Positions 11,881-23,294 of a stretch of 25,780 nucleotides of DNA are shown here, one piece after another (within the stretch, counting starts at the first letter, position 1; each line of letters begins with the position of its first letter). Source of the DNA: Herpomyces periplanetae (lineage: Eukaryota > Ascomycota > Laboulbeniomycetes > Herpomycetales > Herpomycetaceae). The position numbers and the translations under genes were made by a program. The stretch spans positions 1 to 25,780 of the forward strand of contig WMKJ01000144.1 in assembly GCA_009733715.1 (NCBI GenBank), written 5' to 3'. Below the pieces are notes generated by a model. The model saw only the letters and a list, made by a program, of their open reading frames with translations. It was not told the DNA's origin and searched no databases.

Positions 11881-14196
11881 TTAAAATGAACTGTTTTTAT
11901 TGTCGTTTTTGGCCGCAGATTTTGCCGTAAGTGATTTAACATCGGCTTGTACTTTTGGAAGAGTCTCCGGTGAGGGTGGCAGACGCTCATTTTGGATATC
12001 TACCTTTTTTGCGTCTTCGAAGCTATGAATGGCTTGTTTGATGCCTTCGGCCCCGAGCATAAGAGTTCCAGCAGGTAGTCGTCCCCCGGCAACAGATTTG
12101 AGCTCAGTAACTTTTTCAGCCTCTTCTCGCAATACTTGAAACACCCGGGATAAACGACCAATGGCTAAAATCTTATTCTTAATCGCCCGTCGCTTAGATT
12201 CAATTGACTCAACATCATACTTGACAGTGTCCATTTGACCATTCCATGGGCTTGAATTGTCTTCCTTAAGCTCCTCTCTAGTGCAAGTATTTAAAATTGC
12301 CAAAAGCATATCTGTGACTGCACAAAATTTTAATATAAGTGTTAACAATAAATTTAAATCTTAATGACGTACTTTTTTCTCCTACAAATGGCAATGACCA
12401 CGTAAACACATCCATGAAGTTAGGCAACCAGTATGGATGGGGTGAACAGTCTTGGAAAATTAGTGAAAGATAATGTTACATTATAACGCCAACTTACTGA
12501 ACTGCCTTATGTTCATTACATTATTTTCATATTTGAGAACTGCGGCTTTATTATTATAGACGTCCAGGTAGTTTGGGGCACTAAATATAGTCATGACGCT
12601 TGGAAATCCTGTCGTGCTTGTTTTGCGGTACATGCGATAGCCGGCATCCTGGGCTTCATGAGCCCTAATGACAGATAAGAGACTATTTTTTTCCAGGAAC
12701 GCACATGTTGCAGGGTAGGAAAATAGATAGGAGCAGCCTCGAATATGGTTATGGACAAAGAATTCTGCCGTCCTTTCCTGTCCAAAATCTTCCAGTGGAT
12801 CAGCCCAAAGTATATCACACATCAATCCTTGAGTCGGGGGCTCTCTAAATCTATTAATCTTCGCAAAGTTAGTAATCAAACTAAAAAAATTACACACCCT
12901 TGTTCGCACCAATTTTATGTCATTAAGAGTATGAAGTTCGGGGCTCAGTCCTCCGTGGACGCACAAAAATTGTCTGTTTACAATGGCAGCCAGAGGTAGC
13001 GCACAAAATGACTCAATGCACGCTTCATATACTACTTCGGAGTATTTGTGGACACATTCAAGTCTAAACGTAAAGTACTCTGCGAGATGACGGCATTCGT
13101 GATTACCCCGAAGTAACCACATACTTTTGGGGAACCAAATTTTAAGGGCCCAGAGGTACAGGACACACTAGAGTTTGTTAAGTAAATATAATAAACTTTC
13201 ATAGTAGCAAAATCAGTTGTACCTCAATACTAAAATACCCTCTGTCGACGTAATCACCGAGAAAAAGATATCGAGTTTCAGTTGGATTCCCACCGACTTC
13301 AAATAGTTTCATCAAATCATAAAACTGCCCGTGTATATCACCACAAACAGTAATTGGTGCGTCCATCTCTACCAAGTTAGGTTCTTCGCGTAAAATTCGA
13401 GTTCCTCGATCAAGAATCCACAACGCTTGCTCTTCAGTGAGCCTACCCTCTCGGTAGAAATGCTGTTGCAAAAACTCAAGATCAGGTTTACTGCTATCCC
13501 GAGAGCTGTAAAACTGGTTTGGGGTGGGCGGGCTAACTGCTGGAGCTTGAACATCTGTTTATAAAATTTAAGCAATCAGTAAACTATTTAAAAAAATACA
13601 ATTCAAATTGGCAAACCTTTGCAAACCCTTTCTAGTGTGCTAATTTGTGTGCCGTCATCGCATGTAAAAGTGGTAAAGTCAGTATCACAATCCTGATTAG
13701 AAACAATTCTACGTGTATTGTCCTCTATACACTCGGAAATATGAGATTTTGGACTAGAACACTGAGTTTCTAAGTTAGTATTGGATATAGCATCTTGATG
13801 TGCCATCTCTGAGCTTTTAGATACTGGTGTTGCAGTAAAATCTTTTTGGTCCATGGAATTCCTTGGCAAGTTAGTGACAAATATGTTTTTCTGGATGTTT
13901 ATGATGTTCGCAACAGAGCTTCCGATAAACTTGACTTCTGTATTAGAAGAGGGATTTGACGTCAAAGCCTGTGAGTGAGAATACACAGAATATAAGGTTT
14001 TAGTGTTAGAAACATCAATGCTGTTATTTCTAGAAATACTATCAACCTCTGAATCGAGTCTTCGGTTGATAATTGAAAGGCAATTATCAGACTTGTTCAA
14101 ATAATATATAACAGTTTCATCCGAATGAGAAGTAACAACACTTTCCTCGCGGTCTTGGCTGAAGTCGTTTTCAGATGTGTCTGATATTTCATCCAT
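11881..14196 (-). CDS. cnaA: Calcineurin catalytic subunit A (PP2B Ser/Thr phosphatase), six exons, complete
   Basis: Calcineurin A is the Ca2+/calmodulin-activated phosphatase that works with calcineurin B and dephosphorylates Crz1-type factors, controlling stress response and growth. Inferred minus-strand exons: 13617..14196, 13223..13554, 12910..13167, 12498..12858, 12373..12450 and 11881..12317; introns are 62, 55, 51, 47 and 55 bp. The joined frame gives 681 residues. Metal and catalytic motifs are intact: GDIHG (265-269), GDYVDRG (293-299) and GNHE (325-328). Then come the B-subunit helix ([16 protein letters not shown] joined to [10 protein letters not shown], about 520-546), the calmodulin site ([20 protein letters not shown], 578-597, continuing to about 602) and the autoinhibitory segment ([18 protein letters not shown], 634-651). 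About 180 residues of Ser/Asn/Asp-rich sequence precede the conserved [14 protein letters not shown] lead-in, so the N-terminus is much longer than in relatives I know. Exon 3 could instead end at 12898 (see findings). Internal Met codons in exon 1 are alternative starts. Confidence 0.95.
12859..12909 (-). other. Calcineurin A intron 3: stop-free, length divisible by three, two possible donors
   Basis: Read on the minus strand, this 51-bp intron runs from GTGCGA to GCGAAG and contains a TTACTAAC branch site near its 3' end. A second donor, GTGTGT, lies 12 bases further in and would make a 39-bp intron. Both versions, and full retention, keep the reading frame open. The first donor reproduces the family spacing between DIK and INRFREPP exactly. 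The second would add four residues (VRTR), and retention would add 17. Confidence 0.7.
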
Positions 14197-17100
14197 CTGA
14201 AAATTACTATAGATTCATAGAGCAATATTATGCCAAAACTAGATGAGCAATCCAAGGTTTAATTTGACCATGAATATTACCCTCTTTTATCACCTCTAGC
14301 TTAACATTATAACATATTACAGAATTATTATTAGTACATAGTAATAAATTACATGCTCGCGTGGTGTTGTCTTAAAATTCTCTATGACAACAGAGCCCAT
14401 CAAAGTTGATTTGGCTTGTTTTTGTGTTCGTTAAGAAGTCAAGCATCGTACTACTCAATGTAAAAATTTGTGTGTGGCTGCAGTAAGTTTGAAAACATCA
14501 TTTTACAGCTAGGAATAAAGCATGTGTCCAAGTATTGCCTACTCGGAGACGCCTGGCAGGTTTGGATAATCATTTCTATTGTATCCTACCCAAGGCCACT
14601 AAACTCGTTCCAGATGCATTTGAATCATATTATGGATGAAAACACTAGTTTACCATCTGACCTTTAGGAGATGTAAACCTGTTCTGGGGAATGGATAAAC
14701 TGGGAGCAAAAGTGGATGGTTGGGCATTCCTTCTAATTTCAACCATGTGATTAAATTATTCAAAGTGACGTAGATATCCAGCGGTATACGCAGATGTTAT
14801 TTATATATTGATCATAACATATCCGAAATTGGGTAACAAAATTGCCCGAATAAACTTATTAACTTAAAATAAACCATTCCGCATAAACAAATGCAAAAAA
14901 AGCATCGGTAGAAAATATTCTACACCGCCACACTGGTGAGTCTTATAATCAGAAATGTGATGCCTAAAACATGAAACTCAAACATACAAAAATTTACATA
15001 GGCAAAATTTGAATACAGATGAAATGACAATATCAAATAACCACTATTACATCAGAGCGTTCTCGAAAAGTGGCAAATGTTTACGGAAATTAATAACCCA
15101 CTTTGTGAAAGTTGATAAGTGATTAGCTGGAAACATTGACGATTTTAATCAACGTCGGTAGTTAATGCTGTAAACTTTTGTAATGCGATGTTTAATAACA
15201 TTGGTGGAAATTTCATTTTAATCACAATTTCAGTTGAAAATTCTTCCACCTACAACTCAAAGGATTAAGTTGGTTGAAAATGGCCTGATCAGTAAAGCGC
15301 TGGATGTTAAACGTTAGAAGAAGTCAAATATCAAATAAAGTGAGAAATTAGTAGACGAAAAATGTATAATGGCTAACCCGATATGCGAGATTAAAAATAG
15401 AATATACGTACACAACAAATAAGCACGTACGATTGACCATTCACACACGTAATGGTAAACTTAAGGCGCACATAAACCTAGCACTATACTTGGAGCTAAT
15501 TCAGCACCAAATTCCGAATATTCTGGATAATTCTCAGCAAATTGCTCCAGCTTTACATTAAGGTCGCTGGCTTGGCCTTTCAGAAATTCATGTCTGGTCA
15601 GTTAAATATTGCTGAATAGTTACCTTGAGCAGCCATTTAGCGCAATTCACACACAGATTACGCTAAAAGTAGCTATAAGAGACAACACGCTAAACAGAAA
15701 ATTAAAGGGCAGAATAATGAAGTATCTGATTTCATATATTTACTATAATTCACATTTCTAAATAATCTTTACTTGTATAATGTGATTGGCCATTCAAACC
15801 TCCCCTACATTCCCCATTTAAACGTCACAAGATTGTCTAATATATACTTAAATTCAAAAACATGATATTTAACTTAACCCACGCACCAGCACATGCAATT
15901 GTGCAGCTCCCTGTTTGCTGGAATGATAACTCAACAGTAATACTCATCAAGATTTCATTAAGATTAATGTACTGCGTGAAGGAGTAAACGGGATCTTAGG
16001 CAGAAGATCGTGCTTAATAATTCGAAATAAACTGTATATAAACAGTTCCAGCTTCCTTCTCATGCAGTAAACTGAACATTAAGTGGATGCCAAATTTTAA
16101 ATTTTGGGAAGATTGGTACTTCATAAATTTAACAATACTTTGTTGATAATTACAAGTTTCCAAGTATACGTAATTAAATACCAGTGTCTAACGTTTCTAA
16201 TAGGCCCAGCTCAATAATAAACATATCCATAAAATACGTATTAAAGTGGGCCCATTTCCCAAATGTTATCGGGTGTTCCTATAACTTTCAATACCTTCAC
16301 TGATGTGCCAGACCATTACATCACATGAGTTATATTTTGATTTAAATTTTCATTTTGCGTATTTTGTCCATCTAGAAACCCAATTGCTTATTTAATGTGA
16401 TTCAAGGGGCTACCTAATATTACCTAATACTGATCAATTAGTAAATATTAAATTGCCACTACCATCCCGTTGTAGAGCAGTCATACATTATGAGTAGACC
16501 GGAATTCTATTAACCCGAGTTTAGCAAATTCACTAAATATGGCTACTTCATTTGGGATGGGCATCATAGAACCAGATTAGTTAATGTGACATCTAGTGGG
16601 ATGATGCAAGCCTGCGGGGAGAAACGTTTTGTGAAACGCAAAATTTGAGCATGGCGACTCTTTAACTTTTCGTAAGTTCCGTAAAACTTTAAAGCTTTTA
16701 CTAATTATCTAATAAATACTACAAATATAATGACTTATACTTATTAGTACCAAGGAACTTATTTTTAAATTGAGATTTAAGTTAGAATCTCATTCTGAAC
16801 ACCCTAAAGAATTGGGTTACGAATTGGTGCCCCTACATCTATAGCATTTTGTAGTATTTCAGTCCACGCGGATTTGTAAGAGTGGTTTTATCAAATACTG
16901 TAATTTTTGAAAAAATCGAAATACTGAGAGATGATATTGTCTTCTGAAACAAACGCCTAATAAATTTAGTTGGTAGTTATTGAGTAATACAGTAGGTGAC
17001 ATTGGTTTAGGTAAAAGTATCACGTTTTAAGATTAAGTCTTTATGTTTGCGGCAGCTTTTCTTAAATCTCAAACTCACAAATCTGCCTAAAATAATTACT

Positions 17101-17491
17101 CGGTATGTGCATACGACCTATCTTAGCAGATCTACAATACCGGGAGATACTTAGGGGGAAGTTTTGAAATTATTAACAACATACTGGTGTTATGCATATT
17201 TAATGAGGCCATGAACGTAATGCGCAACAGCTATATGACGATGCCAAAGATTCACAGGGAATAAAACCTTGCCGCACGCCCTTTCTTGCGCGATAAATTA
17301 TTTTCACCATAAAACTTCATAAAGTTCATTGATTCAATGACGCGATTTTTCCTTAAGTTATCGTTATTTTTCATATACTTGATTGTATAATTGAGCATTA
17401 CTCTACTCTATGTAGTCAATGTAACATGTGACCTCGGTTATGAACTTTATCAACTTAAATAATCTTTATAAATGATTGCAAAGTGACACGA
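14197..17491. other. Region upstream of calcineurin A, largely without recognisable genes
   Basis: This 3.3 kb holds the calcineurin promoter side and the downstream flank of the nitrilase gene. Apart from the candidate micro-gene at 15461..15636, I see only short chance open frames (for example 14470..14667, plus strand). No tRNA or repeat was recognised. Small, highly split genes could be missed by eye. Confidence 0.45.
15461..15636 (-). CDS. Candidate two-exon micro-gene, 40 codons, function unknown
   Basis: A minus-strand stretch reads as protein-like sequence with mostly purine-first codons (SDLNVKLEQF followed by AENYPEYSEFGAEL) and is less AT-rich than its surroundings. A 13-bp exon from an ATG in good context (15624..15636, AAATGG) can be joined to 15461..15570 by a 53-bp intron (GTAACT...CCAAG), which matches the intron size of the certain genes here. 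The result is a 40-residue acidic protein with no signal peptide or membrane helix. A further intron with donor GTATAG inside exon 2 is possible, so the tail is uncertain. I recognise no family. The open frame is short enough to be chance; the composition and fitting splice sites are the only support. Confidence 0.33.
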
Positions 17492-18448
17492 CTACTCTAT
17501 AGATAATACTTTATTATCCTGATGCGAAAGTGAGATATCAGGATATACATCAAACCGCCGATGTATTTCGAGAGGAAAATGACTTCTAGACATTTTAATT
17601 GTGTCAGGTGAGAGGCAAGTATATAAAATGATATCACTTCCGTTAGCGCTTACGAGGATCTTTCCGACCGGATCAATAACCATTGAATGACCATAAGTCT
17701 GGTATAGTGCAAGATCTCTCGGGCATGCAGTGGAGCACAAAACTACATAGAGTTGATTGTCTAACGCCCTAGCACGCCCCAAAAGCTCCCAATGTAACTC
17801 TCCAGTGTGTTTACTAAATGCTGCTGGATAGACCATCATAAATGCGCCCTGGCGGGCAGCCAAAACTGCCAATTCTGGAAACCTTAAGTCATAACATATT
17901 CCTACGCCAATTTTTCCTAATTTCGGGATATCCAAAACAGTAACAGAATCTCCTGCGGATATTACTGAGCTCTCATTAAACGACAAAATTTCCGGAATGT
18001 TAATATCAAACAAGTGTACCTTCCTATGTGCACCAAGTAAACGCCCTGATGAATCAAATACGAGAGTAGTGTTAAATAGCTTCTTAGTTATTGGGCAACG
18101 TTCTGGAATACTTCCGCCAATAATAATAATTTTGAGCTGCAGGGCAAGTGATTGTAACATGTAAACAGTACTTGAGTCTCTCATTTCGTTAAATTTACTA
18201 GAGTTGCACAATGAAGTTCTTACGTTCAAACCAGTTTTAAAACTTCGAGGAATGATTTCAGCAAATTGTGAGAAGTATTTAATTCCATATGGCATGCAGA
18301 AACACTCCCCTAATATTACGATTTGGGATCCCCTTAAATAGGCCTCAATAATTTTCGACCGGACGACAGAAAGGTTTTTCAACTTGTATGTAGTAATTGG
18401 GTTTTGAACTAGGGCTATTTTAACCGGGCACTTGAGTACATCACACAT
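17492..18448 (-). CDS. Omega-amidase of the nitrilase superfamily (Nit2/Nit3-like), single exon
   Basis: Omega-amidase hydrolyses alpha-ketoglutaramate and alpha-ketosuccinamate, the ketoacids left by glutamine and asparagine transamination, to 2-oxoglutarate or oxaloacetate plus ammonia. The 318-residue frame carries the full carbon-nitrogen hydrolase triad: Glu48 in ILGECFCMPYG, Lys143 in HRKVHLFDI and Cys185 in GVGICYDLRFPELA. Other family strings are IIIGGSIPE (about 108-116), ELHWELLGRARALDNQLYVV (217-236) and GHSMVIDPVGKIL (253-265). No intron is needed. The protein is about 40 residues longer than mammalian NIT2 (276 as I recall it). The extra length lies mainly in a loop at about 68-95, after the GIKYFSQFAEIIP segment, and in the tail. 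No mitochondrial or secretory signal is evident. ATG at 18448 precedes a short lead before KIALVQN, the usual first strand. Nit1-type deaminated-glutathione amidase is less likely, because the PYG and HLFDI wording is Nit2-like. Confidence 0.93.
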   Translation of the reverse strand: MCDVLKCPVKIALVQNPITTYKLKNLSVVRSKIIEAYLRGSQIVILGECFCMPYGIKYFSQFAEIIPRSFKTGLNVRTSLCNSSKFNEMRDSSTVYMLQSLALQLKIIIIGGSIPERCPITKKLFNTTLVFDSSGRLLGAHRKVHLFDINIPEILSFNESSVISAGDSVTVLDIPKLGKIGVGICYDLRFPELAVLAARQGAFMMVYPAAFSKHTGELHWELLGRARALDNQLYVVLCSTACPRDLALYQTYGHSMVIDPVGKILVSANGSDIILYTCLSPDTIKMSRSHFPLEIHRRFDVYPDISLSHQDNKVLSIE

Positions 18449-19632
18449 ATTTGTCGGTGTCTCAAAATATGAACTGAGACGCAGAAAGAGCTAATGTATT
18501 CATAAAATACCTAAGACTTGTGTTAAGAGTTAAAAATACTCACAAAAATAAGCTAGTAAATCAATTTACAAATGGCATCTGGCCTTGAGAACAATATATT
18601 TTTGTTACTAATATTATCTTTGTCATGCAGAAATTGGCCGTACTAATAAGAGCATCATATAGCGATTTTTCCATAGATCAGTCTTATGATGCGTATGCTT
18701 TATAAAGCTGCTGCAATGTTCAGCTCAAGCTGCCGCTAAGTTGTTAACTAGTGCTAAGCTTATTTATATAACTTAACTTTACGTTTTACTATTGCTTAGA
18801 AACTACGCCGTCTGTGTACGTTCAATTAAATATGCTGTAAAAACATCTACTTAATAACATCTTATAAAGCATTAACAAAAGCCTATGTATGCCTTGTTAA
18901 GAAAAATTTCAAGTTAAAACGCCCATTTTATGGGCAAGCCGGAGATGGTATGAGATGTTTCATGAGGGGACGCGACATCGACACAGGCCAACTTTGCTGA
19001 TGATAAAATGACATTCTAAGTTGCACCATATGAATCAGTGTTGTCATTGATCTGTGAAATGTTCTGTCCTACAAACGTAGGTCAGTTAGTACGACTTGTT
19101 GAAGACGTCTTTTAAAAATTATTCCTGGGTGGTTTTGCTAGCCCTGACACGCGTTACATCTCAGACTGAAATATAGCGTTTAGATAATAAAGTTATTACG
19201 TGTTAATCTTAGCCCCAAGATGAAGCTGTATTTGTATATGCTCTTCGCTTAGCCTCCTGGCCTTTTACTGTCTAAATTTTAGTTGGGGAATAGATCGCCG
19301 GTGTTTCTTACGACAATTTTGAGTCTCAGCAAATTTCTCCTCGGAAAACTTTTGTCCCGCCGCGGCTACATGTAACCACGTCACTTACCCGCCAGACTTT
19401 TACAGTTGTACTTCAACTCTCGTTAATTTTACTGACTACAATTAATTTTGTAAACGGGTTCTGGTACGAGCCTCTACAGCCAAAAATTTGGCTAACAATT
19501 AATAGCGGAATCGTAAGTTCCGGTCAATTTCCGTATAAAGAGCGTGAGAGAGGAGCAATAAAATTTATATATTTTGGAAAATTATCGTAAAAACTAGTCG
19601 AATGGGTAAAATGTATAAAGAATTTTAAAGGC

Positions 19633-19648
19633 AAGCAATTAATTGCTT
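19633..19648. repeat. Perfect 16-bp palindrome
   Basis: AAGCAATTAATTGCTT reads the same on both strands. It could be a dimeric factor site or chance in AT-rich sequence. No neighbouring feature explains it. Confidence 0.6.
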
Positions 19649-20339
19649 AATCATTTGCGACGAAGATATCGATGTCAAGCAATTTGGTTCTACAAAATGC
19701 TAAGCTCGTGACTTTCGATACTAATCTCTGCAAAATCTCAGAAGTATATGCATGATATATTATAATCGAAATTTCGTTATTGGTTGATGGTAATACAGTG
19801 TTGACCTAACAAAAAAGTGTCTTCAGAGAACGTTTACAGTTAAACTTATTATAAGGTAAATTAAATGTAAACCGAATAGAATCGCGGAACCTTTTGTAGC
19901 GTAGGGACTACAAGTAGCCTATGTAGGTAGGCATGAATAACGCCCGGTAAGAGGAAACGCACACGATACTCCTATGGCCGGAGCCACCTCGATTGCGTAG
20001 CCTACCGTCATCGGTAATCCGACACTTTGGCGTTTTGGCTTGGCGTCCAATTGTCCATCAGGTGGTTTATTACAATTAACATCCCACCCGCTCTACGCGC
20101 CTACATAATCTACTAATTAGACAACAATATATAAATCTTACATCTTGTGATCCTCATTCCCAACAGCCTACTCTTTATAAAAAAATTCTCATCGCAAGGT
20201 CATTAATCCACAAGTGGTCTACTGCATGCGTCCACCGATAATTAGGGGAAACTCATTGTCGATTCCGTTTACGATATTAATTTTACGTTAGAGCAACCCT
20301 TGAGTTCATGCGTATGATTAGAATGTCATAAACTTACCA

Positions 20340-20680
20340 GAAGAATTCGTTACCTTGGAATAATGGGGATGTTGAAGAATTCACATCACACCATTTATGC
20401 AACCATATTTCATTGTTTAAAATCTACTTTGAATGTGATCATTTCAGATCTTCCCATGGGTCCCCTTTATACAATGTGCCCAGTTAAATATTCCACAGCA
20501 TTTTCCCCTCATGATTGCACAGCTTCTGCCAGTTTTAGTTTTTCGTATTCGGTCTTTACGTTAGATTCCTTCGCCGCTTAACTTCGTTCCTATTTACCTT
20601 AAACCCCTCTCGGAATCAAGAAGTTCCGACTCTTAATCATTTCGTGACATTTGTCTTCTATCTCTGGGTCTCGAACATGT
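20340..20680 (-). pseudogene. Possible decayed coding segment, family unknown
   Basis: One minus-strand register across this stretch reads like protein for about 110 residues: a charged helix-like part (including KSRNFLIPRG), then AAKESNVKTEYEKLKLAEAV, then GENAVEYLTGHIV and SEMITFKVDF. It is interrupted repeatedly and has no start. The arrangement loosely recalls the charged tails of fungal transposases, but no diagnostic motif is present, and a mobile-element or host origin cannot be decided. The 72-codon plus-strand frame at 20363..20581 is the antisense of this segment and is not supported as a gene. Confidence 0.25.
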
Positions 20681-21237
20681 GTTTTAATAATTATATATAT
20701 ACATAAAAGCTTAGATGGAAGTTCCACAATGTGAATAAAAGAAAGTAATATTAAAGTTTTGCCATTTCAAGTGTCCAATTTTACAGTATTCTAGGGGTCT
20801 TCATCAACCAATCCATCTCCATTTCCATAGCTGACGTACCTCGTCGCTTTGCATTAATCATTTCACTACTGTGCTTTCACGAAACATCAGTGCAGTCATT
20901 ATTCGTAACTATGCACCCCAGCATTGCAACAGGTTGTACCGTAACTTAACATGTTTATATATTTTGTAGAGGCAACTTGACGACCAAAAAATTATTTGTG
21001 GGGGAATATGCATTCACAAAGATAATATACTGAATATTACAGCTGGTCATATGTTGTTCTTTTTGCATAATGCCATAGGTTCGTATTGTGGAGGCATAAT
21101 TACATTAAAAATATCAATCATCACTATCACTCGCTAATATGATGGAATTGTTTAAGTCAAGCACTATTGTAAAGTCAATGGAGCTGATATCATCATCTAA
21201 TTTATTGTCAGTTGTTTGGATATAGAGAAAGGTTTTA

Positions 21238-23294
21238 TCATTTCATACCTAGTGTGAGAAACTCTTCGCAAACATCTCCATGTTCGCTATTGAACACATC
21301 AATCTTACTAGGTAGAGATGCTGGTGGATACGATTTATGTAAGCGATTTCGGTAAATATTTGCAAGATGCCGTTTAGAGATACTAAACTTTCTTCCGCTT
21401 TTATTTCCGTATATTGCATTATTATTTGTGTTCCAATGATGTTTATTTGATATCCGAGAAATTGAAACTGTATCAGAGGACTTGCTTGACGAAGGGCATT
21501 CGAACGTATCTCTTTTGCGCTTCAAGTTGTTGAGTTTTGAGTTGACAAACTGGCCATAAGTAACGTGCCCACTTTGAAATTCAAGTTCTGTGGGTGATGG
21601 GGATTCTTTAACAAATCCAGAGACATTTATATCTTGCAGTCGTAATGGTAATTCTGAGTTTCTAAAGGGTCTACAACAACTAATTAGCTCTCGGATTACT
21701 AAACCTGTGTGATAGTTTTTCCGTACCTTGGCCTTGCTATCAGGCATATTTTGGTTTTCGTTAAGTCGTCGACAATTGTAATAAAAACGCCACGTGACAC
21801 ACCAAGACTGGACAGTAGTCTGGGGAGATTATCTTGCAAATCAATATCGTATAGTATATTATCCATGACTGACACCGAAATTTCTGAGCTGCATTTTAGT
21901 TGTTCGAATAAAATATTGACAACTAAATGCTTCAAGGTGGTGAATGATTCGTCATACCAAAGCTGGGCGTATGATGGGCTGCATGCAATACAGTAGGGAT
22001 TTGGCAAATTAGAGTCTTCTAGTGAAATAGCATGATCGAATGAATGACTCAGAAATAACATTTTGGCAGAATCAACGTTCTGCAGCAAAACTCGTATTGA
22101 CTGCAGAGCCGATAAGCTCGCAGCCATGGCGTTAGTGGTAGCAATGGCAGGAATGATATTTCCAGTTAATTGTTTAATTTCAAATTTGGTTAGTGTTAAT
22201 GGTAAACCAAAATTGACTGCGCGAAGATTTGAACTGGCCACCACGAAATTAAGGACATCATTGTCATCTTTATCGAAGTTAATAATATTCATGCCCGGTC
22301 GATTTGAGGTCGACCGCCAAGCAGCCGTTACGCGATCGCTTAAACGGCTAAGACTTTTGAAAAACACTGCGGCACTTTCTTTAATCGACCAAATATTTCT
22401 ATTACTCTGAGAGACAGATGATGTGTCTATTTGTTCAATCTCAAATAAAAAATCTGAAAACTTTAGGGGCTGGAGATTACCTCCGGATTTCCACATATCA
22501 AACTCCTGCAAATTACAAACCTCTTTATAGAAAGCTGTATTAAAAACGTCTTCAACGAAGGTTTTGCTACCTATAGAGTTCCTTAGCTGCCGAAGAGTTT
22601 CAAAAGGTTTTGAAGATTTTCCAGAAAAGTCTGTTAAAGCATTGTACGCTTGAGGAGTATCTAATGAAGTCTCATCTGGTCCACATACACCAAAAAGTTC
22701 TTGAAACAAATAATTTTTTGCCCATATAACGCAGTGAACAAATTTGGTAGGATTGATTCGAATTGTGCAAACTGGGAAAGACTTGGGTGCGGGTTTAGGA
22801 TTGCATTCGTAGCATTCAGTTATTCCATACCTAATAATTTGTACTTGCCCATTAAACCCAGTTGTTCCACTTTCGATCAGTGGTATATTCGCGGCCAAAC
22901 AAATTTTGTTAACATGGCGACGAGCTTCAATATTATCAAGTGCATTGAAAACTACCGAAAAACTCCGAAACCACTCTATGTCAAAAAAACAATCTCTGAT
23001 ATCGGAATGATATGCGAAAATGCGCGCGTCAGGATTAAATTGTTTAGCTGCATTGCAAGCAGTTACCGCTTTCGGAGCTCCAACATGTTCGCTCCTAAAT
23101 AAAAATTGTCGATTCAAGTTACTAGTCTCTATTATGTCCAAGTCTATTAAAACGATTTCAGAAAACCCGAGCATGACAACATTTTTTAAAAGTTCACTAC
23201 CAACACCTCCGACTCCAACTATAAGAACACGCAACAACCTAAATTCATGATAAAGATGGCCGAGCGTTTGAATGGCATGGCTATAGCGCTCCAT
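21238..23294 (-). CDS. UBA2: SUMO-activating enzyme subunit 2 (UBA2), two exons, complete
   Basis: UBA2 with its partner AOS1 forms the SUMO E1: it adenylates SUMO and carries it as a thioester before transfer to UBC9, mainly in the nucleus. Inferred exons are 21727..23294 and 21238..21670, joined across a 56-bp intron (GTACGG...TGTAG), giving 666 residues. Visible elements: ATP-binding LIVGVGGVGSEL (24-35), IDLDIIETSNLNRQFLFR (50-67), the nucleotide-site Asp120 in NALDN, zinc pairs Cys161/Cys164 and Cys435/Cys438, and catalytic Cys176 in SFPVCTIRINP. GNIIPAIATTNAMAA (378-392) closes the adenylation domain. A ubiquitin-like fold domain follows (about 445-522), then a tail rich in Ser, Asn and basic residues with a KRKRD cluster resembling a nuclear import signal. 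Length is close to yeast and human UBA2 (about 640). The intron sits at the end of the ubiquitin-fold domain. ATG at 23294 gives the normal short lead before the first strand. Confidence 0.95.

Larger units (their letters stand above)
18449..21237. other. Intergenic region between nitrilase and UBA2 genes
   Basis: This 2.8 kb includes the nitrilase promoter side and the UBA2 3' flank. It holds a 16-bp palindrome at 19633..19648, a small GC-richer spot near 19900..20060, and the decayed coding-like stretch at 20340..20680. No intact gene, tRNA or long repeat was recognised. Confidence 0.5.

Noticed and set aside
12745-12999. Plus-strand 84-codon open frame and overlapping minus-strand frames around 12591..13575
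   Set aside because: All lie over well-supported calcineurin exons in other frames.
18573-18706. Possible small spliced gene: ATG at about 18573, then a TTACTAAT...TGCAG acceptor-like site and a 24-codon frame (KLAVLIRASYSDFS...)
   Set aside because: The acceptor looks good, but no donor gives a coding upstream exon of sensible length, and the frame ends quickly.
21709-23250. Plus-strand open frames of 76-133 codons
   Set aside because: They are antisense shadows of the UBA2 coding exon and have no family signature.
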